Shown here piece after piece: positions 23,901-35,900 of a stretch of 64,000 bases of DNA (position 1 is its first letter; every line of letters starts with the position of its first letter). The stretch lies in contig CANJKZ010000517.1 of assembly GCA_947471745.1 (NCBI GenBank), positions 1 through 64,000 on the forward strand, read 5' to 3'. This DNA comes from Closterium sp. Naga37s-1. Its lineage: Eukaryota; Streptophyta; Zygnematophyceae; Desmidiales; Closteriaceae. The position numbers and the translations under genes were made by a program. The notes beneath the pieces are model-generated. The model saw nothing but the letters and a program-made list of their open reading frames with translations. It did no database searches and was not told the DNA's origin.

Positions 23901-26900
23901 CTAAGCAGCTGCTCCTCCCCTCCTCTCTGTCAAAACTCCTCTCGTCCCCCAATCACTCCTTCCCCCCTTCCTGCCCACCATCAGCTCCCTGCGCTCGCTG
24001 GGAAGCTACTCGTTCTCAGACTTTGCCAAGCCGGTGTCCACCAAGGGCATCACCATTGGGGACATAGAGCTGTCGCGGGAGGACCTCACGCTCTGGATCG
24101 ACCTGGGGCCCTTCCTCAACCCCACGCCCTTCATCGTTGACGAGAACATGTCGCTCACTAAGGTCAGTATTAAGGTAGCTCAAATGTGCGCTGCTTTTGA
24201 GCCGCTTCAACAGACTGCGCACATACGGGTTCTATTTTTGAGGCCCTTCCTCAACCCCACGCCCTTCATCGTTAACGAGAACATGTCGCTCACTAAGGTC
24301 AGTATTAAGGTAGCTCAAATGTGCGCTGCTTTTGAGCCGCTTCAACAGACTGCGCACATACGGGTTCTATTTTTGAGGCCCTTCCTCAACCCCACGCCCT
24401 TCATCGTTGACGAGAACATGTCGCTCACTAAGGTCAGTATTTACGTACCTGGTCTGGTACCTAATAGGTGCCTGTTCAGTAGGTAAGGTGCACTGCTCGG
24501 TAAGGTGTTCATCTCACTAAGGTGCGTATTGCTCACCATCGTATTCCTCACGATCTCAAACTCTCCGGAAGGGCTGGACGTGAGGTGAGGAGATGAAGCT
24601 TTTGCATATGCCAGAGTCGACCACGAAGCACTGCTGCTACCGCTCGCCCACGCACATGCGAGGTTGGACTGCTCGCGGTCGTCGCGATGGGTCAGTGGGT
24701 GCGGGGTAAGGGGATATACACGGCGGGGTCCATGAGAATTGAGATTGGGGCATGGGGAGAGGCCTTGGGGGAGAATTTGCTTGGCGTGGAGAGATGAGTG
24801 AGGCATTCATGGCGACTCCACCGATCCCATTTCCGACTCACGGAATGTGGTGGAGGTGGTGGAAAGGGACAAGACGTGCAAAGTATGCGTGTGCAGTCCA
24901 GCCCAAAGAGGTGGTGGAAGCGGAATTCGATTTTTAGATCGCGCCGTGTCAATGACGGTAGGGCTTTACTCCGGCAGCCGCGCAGCAGCAGGGGGCAGGA
25001 GGGTTCCTCTGGATCATCAGTGGCCACTGGTGGTGCCACCAGTGGCGGCTGATGACCCAGTAAAGCCCTCTGCTCCCCGTGCTGCCGGGTAGCTTTGGAG
25101 TGAAACCCTGTCGTGATTGACAAGGTCTGATCTTCAGGTGTCATTTCCACCTCCTCGCTGGGCTACACACACACACGCATGTTCTGCACGTCTGGCAACT
25201 CCACCACCTCCACCACGTCCTGTGAGTCGGACTCAGACCTGCTGGAGTATTGGAAAATACTCTCTGAAACTCTTAGACTTTGCAACTCCACCACCTCCGC
25301 CACGTCCTGTGAGTCGGACTCAGAGCTGCTGGAGTATTGGAAAATACTCTCTGAAACTCTTAGACTTTGCAACTCCACCACCTCCACCACGTTCTGTAGT
25401 CAGGGTTGCTTGCAGTCGGTTGGTGGAAATACTCTGAAACTTTTAAGCTTGCATTTCCTACTAAAACAAGTCTTGCTTTGCACATGTGATGTGCAAAGTC
25501 TATATCCCTTAGCACAAATATCTGGAGGGATAGAAGCAGCGGACTGTCTACTTTTCAGAGACCATCATCCATTGCACCCGCTTGACTGTTGCATGGCTGA
25601 TGTTTCAAACATGCCACTGCCACCACTACACCCCCTCTTTTTCTCCTTGTGCCCTCTCTTCCCCACCTTCTCAATCCCACCATGCCAGGTGCACACGCTG
25701 TTTCGGCAGCTGGGACTGCGCCATCTGTGTGTGGTGCCGCCTCCCTCCAGAGCTGTTGGCATCATCACGCGCAAGGACCTTCTGCCTGAGGTCTGTCTTC
25801 CCTACCAAGTGCCCGTCCCCCTGTGCCCCTACCCCCGTGCCCCTTGACTGGTGCTCCTCTTCATTGTGTTCTTCCCTGCCCCCCCCCCCTCCCCCTTCCT
25901 CCTTCCCCCTCCCCCACCATCTCTCCCCTTTCTGCTATCTCAGCTGTGTTATCAGCCGTCCACATATCGCCCCCTATCATTTTTCACCATTTGTCTGGTT
26001 TCTTGCTTCCTTGCTGTTCATTATAACTTGTGCAATGCGCACCTGTGATTGCCACGTTGTGGCGGCCGCCATTCTCTTATACAATCCATTCAGTCCATAC
26101 AGTGCATTCAATTCATTCAATCCATACCATTCATACAATCCGTGCAATCCCATTAAATCCATATGATGCGCGCATGCAAATGGCGCACAGATTCTGGAGG
26201 AGCGGCATGCAGAGTTTGAGGACCTCACATGGGAGGAAGGCGAGATCGAGGTGAGCAGTAAAGGAAAGGGAGGGACTGGTGAAAGGGTGTGGGGAAAGGG
26301 GGGAAATAGGGATGGGAGGAATGTCGCGGTTGCATGCTGTTTGCTTGGGCATGCAGAGTTTGAGGACCTCACATGGGAGGAAGGCGAGATCGAGGTGAGC
26401 AGTAAAGGAAAGGGAGGGACTGGTGAAAGGGTGTGGGGAAAGGGGGGAAATAGGGATGGGAGGAATGTCGTGGTTGCATGCTGTTTGCTTGGGCATGCAG
26501 AGTTTGAGGACCTCACATGGGAGGAAGGCGAGATCGAGGTGAGCAGTAAAGGAAAGGGAGGGACTGGTGAAAGGGTGTGGGGAAAGGGGGGAAATAGGGA
26601 TGGGAGGAATGTCGTGGTTGCATGCTGTTTGCTTGGGCATGCAGAGTTTGAGGACCTCACATGGGAGGAAGGCGAGATCGAGGTGAGCAGTAAAGGAAAG
26701 GGAGGGACTGGTGAAAGGGTGTGGGGAAAGGGGGGAAATAGGGATGGGAGGAATGTCGCGGTTGCATGCTGTTTGCTTGGGCATGCAGAGTTTGAGGACC
26801 TCACATGGGAGGAAGGCGAGATCGAGGTGAGCAGTAAAGGAAAGGGAGGGACTGGTGAAAGGGTGTGGGGAAAGGGGGGAAATAGGGATGGGAGGAATGT

Positions 26901-29900
26901 CGCGGTTGCATGCTGTTTGCTTGGGCATGCAGAGTTTGAGGACCTCACATGGGAGGAAGGCGAGATCGAGGTGAGCAGTAAAGGAAAGGGAGGGACTGGT
27001 GAAAGGGTGTGGGGAAAGGGGGGAAATAGGGATGGGAGGAATGTCGCGGTTGCATGCTGTTTGCTTGGGCATGCAGAGTTTGAGGACCTCACATGGGAGG
27101 AAGGCGAGATCGAGGTGAGCAGTAAAGGAAAGGGAGGGACTGGTGAAAGGGTGTGGGGAAAGGGGGGAAATAGGGATGGGAGGAATGTCGTGGTTGCATG
27201 CTGTTTGCTTGGGCATGCAGAGTTTGAGGACCTCACATGGGAGGAAGGCGAGATCGAGGTGAGCAGTAAAGGAAAGGGAGGGACTGGTGAAAGGGTGTGG
27301 GGAAAGGGGGGAAATAGGGATGGGAGGAATGTCGTGGTTGCATGCTGTTTGCTTGGGCATGCAGAGTTTGAGGACCTCACATGGGAGGAAGGCGAGATCG
27401 AGGTGAGCAGTAAAGGAAAGGGAGGGACTGGTGAAAGGGTGTGGGGAAAGGGGGGAAATAGGGATGGGAGGAATGTCGCGGTTGCATGCTGTTTGCTTGG
27501 GCATGCAGAGTTTGAGGACCTCACATGGGAGGAAGGCGAGATCGAGGTGAGCAGTAAAGGAAAGGGAGGGACTGGTGAAAGGGTGTGGGGAAAGGGGGGA
27601 AATAGGGATGGGAGGAATGTCGCGGTTGCATGCTGTTTGCTTGGGCATGCAGAGTTTGAGGACCTCACATGGGAGGAAGGCGAGATCGAGGTGAGCAGTA
27701 AAGGAAAGGGAGGGACTGGTGAAAGGGTGTGGGGAAAGGGGGGAAATAGGGATGGGAGGAATGTCGCGGTTGCATGCTGTTTGCTTGGGCATGCAGAGTT
27801 TGAGGACCTCACATGGGAGGAAGGCGAGATCGAGGTGAGCAGTAAAGGAAAGGGAGGGACTGGTGAAAGGGTGTGGGGAAAGGGGGGAAATAGGGATGGG
27901 AGGAATGTCGTGGTTGCATGCTGTTTGCTTGGGCATGCAGAGTTTGAGGACCTCACATGGGAGGAAGGCGAGATCGAGGTGAGCAGTGAAGGAAAGGGAG
28001 GGACTGGTGAAAGGGTGTGGGGAAAGGGGGGAAATAGGGATGGGAGGAATGTCGCGGTTGCATGCTGTTTGCTTGGGCATGCAGAGTTTGAGGACCTCAC
28101 ATGGGAGGAAGGCGAGATCGAGGTGAGCAGTAAAGGAAAGGGAGGGACTGGTGAAAGGGTGTGGGGAAAGGGGGGAAATAGGGATGGGAGGAATGTCGCG
28201 GTTGCATGCTGTTTGCTTGGGCATGCAGAGTTTGAGGACCTCACATGGGAGGAAGGCGAGATCGAGGTGAGCAGTAAAGGAAAGGGAGGGACTGGTGAAA
28301 GGGTGTGGGGAAAGGGGGGAAATAGGGATGGGAGGAATGTCGTGGTTGCATGCTGTTTGCTTGGGCATGCAGAGTTTGAGGACCTCACATGGGAGGAAGG
28401 CGAGATCGAGGTGAGCAGTAAAGGAAAGGGAGGGACTGGTGAAAGGGTGTGGGGAAAGGGGGGAAATAGGGATGGGAGGAATGTCGTGGTTGCATGCTGT
28501 TTGCTTGGGCATGCAGAGTTTGAGGACCTCACATGGGAGGAAGGCGAGATCGAGGTGAGCAGTAAAGGAAAGGGAGGGACTGGTGAAAGGGTGTGGGGAA
28601 AGGGGGGAAATAGGGATGGGAGGAATGTCGTGGTTGCATGCTGTTTGCTTGGGCATGCAGAGTTTGAGGACCTCACATGGGAGGAAGGCGAGATCGAGGT
28701 GAGCAGTAAAGGAAAGGGAGGGACTGGTGAAAGGGTGTGGGGAAAGGGGGGAAATAGGGATGGGAGGAATGTCGTGGTTGCATGCTGTTTGCTTGGGCAT
28801 GCAGAGTTTGAGGACCTCACATGGGAGGAAGGCGAGATCGAGGTGAGCAGTAAAGGAAAGGGAGGGACTGGTGAAAGGGTGTGGGGAAAGGGGGGAAATA
28901 GGGATGGGAGGAATGTCGTGGTTGCATGCTGTTTGCTTGGGCATGCAGAGTTTGAGGACCTCACATGGGAGGAAGGCGAGATCGAGGTGAGCAGTAAAGG
29001 AAAGGGAGGGACTGGTGAAAGGGTGTGGGGAAAGGGGGGAAATAGGGATGGGAGGAATGTCGTGGTTGCATGCTGTTTGCTTGGGCATGCAGAGTTTGAG
29101 GACCTCACATGGGAGGAAGGCGAGATCGAGGTGAGCAGTAAAGGAAAGGGAGGGACTGGTGAAAGGGTGTGGGGAAAGGGGGGAAATAGGGATGGGAGGA
29201 ATGTCGTGGTTGCATGCTGTTTGCTTGGGCATGCAGAGTTTGAGGACCTCACATGGGAGGAAGGCGAGATCGAGGTGAGCAGTAAAGGAAAGGGAGGGAC
29301 TGGTGAAAGGGTGTGGGGAAAGGGGGGAAATAGGGATGGGAGGAATGTCGTGGTTGCATGCTGTTTGCTTGGGCATGCAGAGTTTGAGGACCTCACATGG
29401 GAGGAAGGCGAGATCGAGGTGAGCAGTAAAGGAAAGGGAGGGACTGGTGAAAGGGTGTGGGGAAAGGGGGGAAATAGGGATGGGAGGAATGTCGTGGTTG
29501 CATGCTGTTTGCTTGGGCATGCAGAGTTTGAGGACCTCACATGGGAGGAAGGCGAGATCGAGGTGAGCAGTAAAGGAAAGGGAGGGACTGGTGAAAGGGT
29601 GTGGGGAAAGGGGGGAAATAGGGATGGGAGGAATGTCGTGGTTGCATGCTGTTTGCTTGGGCATGCAGAGTTTGAGGACCTCACATGGGAGGAAGGCGAG
29701 ATCGAGGTGAGCAGTAAAGGAAAGGGAGGGACTGGTGAAAGGGTGTGGGGAAAGGGGGGAAATAGGGATGGGAGGAATGTCGTGGTTGCATGCTGTTTGC
29801 TTGGGCATGCAGAGTTTGAGGACCTCACATGGGAGGAAGGCGAGATCGAGGTGAGCAGTAAAGGAAAGGGAGGGACTGGTGAAAGGGTGTGGGGAAAGGG

Positions 29901-32900
29901 GGGAAATAGGGATGGGAGGAATGTCGCGGTTGCATGCTGTTTGCTTGGGCATGCAGAGTTTGAGGACCTCACATGGGAGGAAGGCGAGATCGAGGTGAGC
30001 TGTAAAGGAAAGGGAGGGACTGGTGAAAGGGTGTGGGGAAAGGGGGGAAATAGGGATGGGAGGAATGTCGCGGTTGCATGCTGTTTGCTTGGGCATGCAG
30101 AGTTTGAGGACCTCACATGGGAGGAAGGCGAGATCGAGGTGAGCAGTAAAGGAAAGGGAGGGACTGGTGAAAGGGTGTGGGGAAAGGGGGGAAATAGGGA
30201 TGGGAGGAATGTCGCGGTTGCATGCTGTTTGCTTGGGCATGCAGATTTTGAGGACCTCACATGGGAGGAAGGCGAGATCGAGGTGAGCAGTAAAGGAAAG
30301 GGAGGGACTGGTGAAAGGGTGTGGGGAAAGGGGGGAAATAGGGATGGGAGGAATGTCGCGGTTGCATGCTGTTTGCTTGGGCATGCAGAGTTTGAGGACC
30401 TCACATGGGAGGAAGGCGAGATCGAGGTGAGCAGTAAAGGAAAGGGAGGGACTGGTGAAAGGGTGTGGGGAAAGGGGGGAAATAGGGATGGGAGGAATGT
30501 CGCGGTTGCATGCTGTTTGCTTGGGCATGCAGAGTTTGAGGACCTCACATGGGAGGAAGGCGAGATCGAGGTGAGCAGTAAAGGAAAGGGAGGGACTGGT
30601 GAAAGGGTGTGGGGAAAGGGGGGAAATAGGGATGGGAGGAATGTCGTGGTTGCATGCTGTTTGCTTGGGCATGCAGAGTTTGAGGACCTCACATGGGAGG
30701 AAGGCGAGATCGAGGTGAGCAGTAAAGGAAAGGGAGGGACTGGTGAAAGGGTGTGGGGAAAGGGGGGAAATAGGGATGGGAGGAATGTCGCGGTTGCATG
30801 CTGTTTGCTTGGGCATGCAGAGTTTGAGGACCTCACATGGGAGGAAGGCGAGATCGAGGTGAGCAGTAAAGGAAAGGGAGGGACTGGTGAAAGGGTGTGG
30901 GGAAAGGGGGGAAATAGGGATGGGAGGAATGTCGCGGTTGCATGCTGTTTGCTTGGGCATGCAGAGTTTGAGGACCTCACATGGGAGGAAGGCGAGATCG
31001 AGGTGAGCAGTAAAGGAAAGGGAGGGACTGGTGAAAGGGTGTGGGGAAAGGGGGGAAATAGGGATGGGAGGAATGTCGCGGTTGCATGCTGTTTGCTTGG
31101 GCATGCAGAGTTTGAGGACCTCACATGGGAGGAAGGCGAGATCGAGGTGAGCAGTAAAGGAAAGGGAGGGACTGGTGAAAGGGTGTGGGGAAAGGGGGGA
31201 AATAGGGATGGGAGGAATGTCGCGGTTGCATGCTGTTTGCTTGGGCATGCAGAGTTTGAGGACCTCACATGGGAGGAAGGCGAGATCGAGGTGAGCAGTA
31301 AAGGAAAGGGAGGGACTGGTGAAAGGGTGTGGGGAAAGGGGGGAAATAGGGATGGGAGGAATGTCGTGGTTGCATGCTGTTTGCTTGGGCATGCAGAGTT
31401 TGAGGACCTCACATGGGAGGAAGGCGAGATCGAGGTGAGCAGTAAAGGAAAGGGAGGGACTGGTGAAAGGGTGTGGGGAAAGGGGGGAAATAGGGATGGG
31501 AGGAATGTCGCGGTTGCATGCTGTTTGCTTGGGCATGCAGAGTTTGAGGACCTCACATGGGAGGAAGGCGAGATCGAGGTGAGCAGTAAAGGAAAGGGAG
31601 GGACTGGTGAAAGGGTGTGGGGAAAGGGGGGAAATAGGGATGGGAGGAATGTCGCGGTTGCATGCTGTTTGCTTGGGCATGCAGAGTTTGAGGACCTCAC
31701 ATGGGAGGAAGGCGAGATCGAGGTGAGCAGTAAAGGAAAGGGAGGGACTGGTGAAAGGGTGTGGGGAAAGGGGGGAAATAGGGATGGGAGGAATGTCGCG
31801 GTTGCATGCTGTTTGCTTGGGCATGCAGAGTTTGAGGACCTCACATGGGAGGAAGGCGAGATCGAGGTGAGCAGTAAAGGAAAGGGAGGGACTGGTGAAA
31901 GGGTGTGGGGAAAGGGGGGAAATAGGGATGGGAGGAATGTCGTGGTTGCATGCTGTTTGCTTGGGCATGCAGAGTTTGAGGACCTCACATGGGAGGAAGG
32001 CGAGATCGAGGTGAGCAGTAAAGGAAAGGGAGGGACTGGTGAAAGGGTGTGGGGAAAGGGGGGAAATAGGGATGGGAGGAATGTCGCGGTTGCATGCTGT
32101 TTGCTTGGGCATGCAGAGTTTGAGGACCTCACATGGGAGGAAGGCGAGATCGAGGTGAGCAGTAAAGGAAAGGGAGGGACTGGTGAAAGGGTGTGGGGAA
32201 AGGGGGGAAATAGGGATGGGAGGAATGTCGCGGTTGCATGCTGTTTGCTTGGGCATGCAGAGTTTGAGGACCTCACATGGGAGGAAGGCGAGATCGAGGT
32301 GAGCAGTAAAGGAAAGGGAGGGACTGGTGAAAGGGTGTGGGGAAAGGGGGGAAATAGGGATGGGAGGAATGTCGCGGTTGCATGCTGTTTGCTTGGGCAT
32401 GCAGAGTTTGAGGACCTCACATGGGAGGAAGGCGAGATCGAGGTGAGCAGTAAAGGAAAGGGAGGGACTGGTGAAAGGGTGTGGGGAAAGGGGGGAAATA
32501 GGGATGGGAGGAATGTCGTGGTTGCATGCTGTTTGCTTGGGCATGCAGAGTTTGAGGACCTCACATGGGAGGAAGGCGAGATCGAGGTGAGCAGTAAAGG
32601 AAAGGGAGGGACTGGTGAAAGGGTGTGGGGAAAGGGGGGAAATAGGGATGGGAGGAATGTCGCGGTTGCATGCTGTTTGCTTGGGCATGCAGAGTTTGAG
32701 GACCTCACATGGGAGGAAGGCGAGATCGAGGTGAGCAGTAAAGGAAAGGGAGGGACTGGTGAAAGGGTGTGGGGAAAGGGGGGAAATAGGGATGGGAGGA
32801 ATGTCGCGGTTGCATGCTGTTTGCTTGGGCATGCAGAGTTTGAGGACCTCACATGGGAGGAAGGCGAGATCGAGGTGAGCAGTAAAGGAAAGGGAGGGAC

Positions 32901-35900
32901 TGGTGAAAGGGTGTGGGGAAAGGGGGGAAATAGGGATGGGAGGAATGTCGCGGTTGCATGCTGTTTGCTTGGGCATGCAGAGTTTGAGGACCTCACATGG
33001 GAGGAAGGCGAGATCGAGGTGAGCAGTAAAGGAAAGGGAGGGACTGGTGAAAGGGTGTGGGGAAAGGGGGGAAATAGGGATGGGAGGAATGTCGTGGTTG
33101 CATGCTGTTTGCTTGGGCATGCAGAGTTTGAGGACCTCACATGGGAGGAAGGCGAGATCGAGGTGAGCAGTAAAGGAAAGGGAGGGACTGGTGAAAGGGT
33201 GTGGGGAAAGGGGGGAAATAGGGATGGGAGGAATGTCGCGGTTGCATGCTGTTTGCTTGGGCATGCAGAGTTTGAGGACCTCACATGGGAGGAAGGCGAG
33301 ATCGAGGTGAGCAGTAAAGGAAAGGGAGGGACTGGTGAAAGGGTGTGGGGAAAGGGGGGAAGTAGGGATGGGAGGAATGTCGCGGTTGCATGCTGTTTGC
33401 TTGGGCATGCAGAGTTTGAGGACCTCACATGGGAGGAAGGCGAGATCGAGGTGAGCAGTAAAGGAAAGGGAGGGACTGGTGAAAGGGTGTGGGGAAAGGG
33501 GGGAAATAGGGATGGGAGGAATGTCGTGGTTGCATGCTGTTTGCTTGGGCATGCAGAGTTTGAGGACCTCACATGGGAGGAAGGCGAGATCGAGGTGAGC
33601 AGTGAAGGAAAGGGAGGGACTGGTGAAAGGGTGTGGGGAAAGGGGGGAAATAGGGATGGGAGGAATGTCGCGGTTGCATGCTGTTTGCTTGGGCATGCAG
33701 AGTTTGAGGACCTCACATGGGAGGAAGGCGAGATCGAGGTGAGCAGTAAAGGAAAGGGAGGGACTGGTGAAAGGGTGTGGGGAAAGGGGGGAAATAGGGA
33801 TGGGAGGAATGTCGTGGTTGCATGCTGTTTGCTTGGGCATGCAGAGTTTGAGGACCTCACATGGGAGGAAGGCGAGATCGAGGTGAGCAGTAAAGGAAAG
33901 GGAGGGACTGGTGAAAGGGTGTGGGGAAAGGGGGGAAATAGGGATGGGAGGAATGTCGTGGTTGCATGCTGTTTGCTTGGGCATGCAGAGTTTGAGGACC
34001 TCACATGGGAGGAAGGCGAGATCGAGGTGAGCAGTGAAGGAAAGGGAGGGACTGGTGAAAGGGTGTGGGGAAAGGGGGGAAATAGGGATGGGAGGAATGT
34101 CGCGGTTGCATGCTGTTTGCTTGGGCATGCAGAGTTTGAGGACCTCACATGGGAGGAAGGCGAGATCGAGGTGAGCAGTAAAGGAAAGGGAGGGACTGGT
34201 GAAAGGGTGTGGGGAAAGGGGGGAAATAGGGATGGGAGGAATGTCGTGGTTGCATGCTGTTTGCTTGGGCATGCAGAGTTTGAGGACCTCACATGGGAGG
34301 AAGGCGAGATCGAGGTGAGCAGTAAAGGAAAGGGAGGGACTGGTGAAAGGGTGTGGGGAAAGGGGGGAAATAGGGATGGGAGGAATGTCGTGGTTGCATG
34401 CTGTTTGCTTGGGCATGCAGAGTTTGAGGACCTCACATGGGAGGAAGGCGAGATCGAGGTGAGCAGTGAAGGAAAGGGAGGGACTGGTGAAAGGGTGTGG
34501 GGAAAGGGGGGAAATAGGGATGGGAGGAATGTCGTGGTTGCATGCTGTTTGCTTGGGCATGCAGAGTTTGAGGACCTCACATGGGAGGAAGGCGAGATCG
34601 AGGTGAGCAGTAAAGGAAAGGGAGGGACTGGTGAAAGGGTGTGGGGAAAGGGGGGAAATAGGGATGGGAGGAATGTCGTGGTTGCATGCTGTTTGCTTGG
34701 GCATGCAGAGTTCGAGGACCTCACATGGGAGGAAGGCGAGATCGAGGTGAGCAGTAAAGGAAAGGGAGGGACTGGTGAAAGGGTGTGGGGAAAGGGGGGA
34801 AATAGGGATGGGAGGAATGTCGTGGTTGCATGCTGTTTGCTTGGGCATGCAGAGTTCGAGGACCTCACATGGGAGGAAGGCGAGATCGAGGTGAGCAGTG
34901 AAGGAAAGGGAGGGACTGGTGAAAGGGTGTGGGGAAAGGGGGGAAATAGGGATGGGAGGAATGTCGTGGTTGCATGCTGTTTGCTTGGGCATGCAGAGTT
35001 TGAGGACCTCACATGGGAGGAAGGCGAGATCGAGATGAGCAGTAAAGGAAAGGGAGGGACTGGTGAAAGGGTGTGGGGAAAGGGGGGAAATAGGGATGGG
35101 AGGAATGTCGTGGTTGCATGCTGTTTGCTTGGGCATGCAGAGTTCGAGGACCTCACATGGGAGGAAGGCGAGATCGAGGTGAGCAGTGAAGGAAAGGGAG
35201 GGACTGGTGAAAGGGTGTGGGGAAAGGGGGGAAATAGGGATGGGAGTAATGTCGTGGTTGCATGCTGTTTGCTTGGGCATGCAGAGTTTGAGGACCTCAC
35301 ATGGGAGGAAGGCGAGATCGAGGTGAGCAGTGAAGGAAAGGGAGGGACTGGTGAAAGGGTGTGGGGAAAGGGGGGAAATAGGGATGGGAGGAATGTCGTG
35401 GTTGCATGCTGTTTGCTTGGGCATGCAGAGTTTGAGGACCTCACATGGGAGGAAGGCGAGATCGAGGTGAGCAGTAAAGGAAAGGGAGGGACTGGTGAAA
35501 GGGTGTGGGGAAAGGGGGGAAATAGGGATGGGAGGAATGTCGTGGTTGCATGCTGTTTGCTTGGGCATGCAGAGTTCGAGGACCTCACATGGGAGGAAGG
35601 CGAGATCGAGATGAGCAGTAAAGGAAAGGGAGGGACTGGTGAAAGGGTGTGGGGAAAGGGGGGAAATAGGGATGGGAGGAATGTCGTGGTTGCATGCTGT
35701 TTGCTTGGGCATGCAGAGTTCGAGGACCTCACATGGGAGGAAGGCGAGATCGAGGTGAGCAGTGAAGGAAAGGGAGGGACTGGTGAAAGGGTGTGGGGAA
35801 AGGGGGGAAATAGGGATGGGAGTAATGCCGCGGTTGCATGCTGTTTGCTTGGGCATGCAGAGTTTGAGGACCTCACATGGGAGGAAGGCGAGATCGAGGT

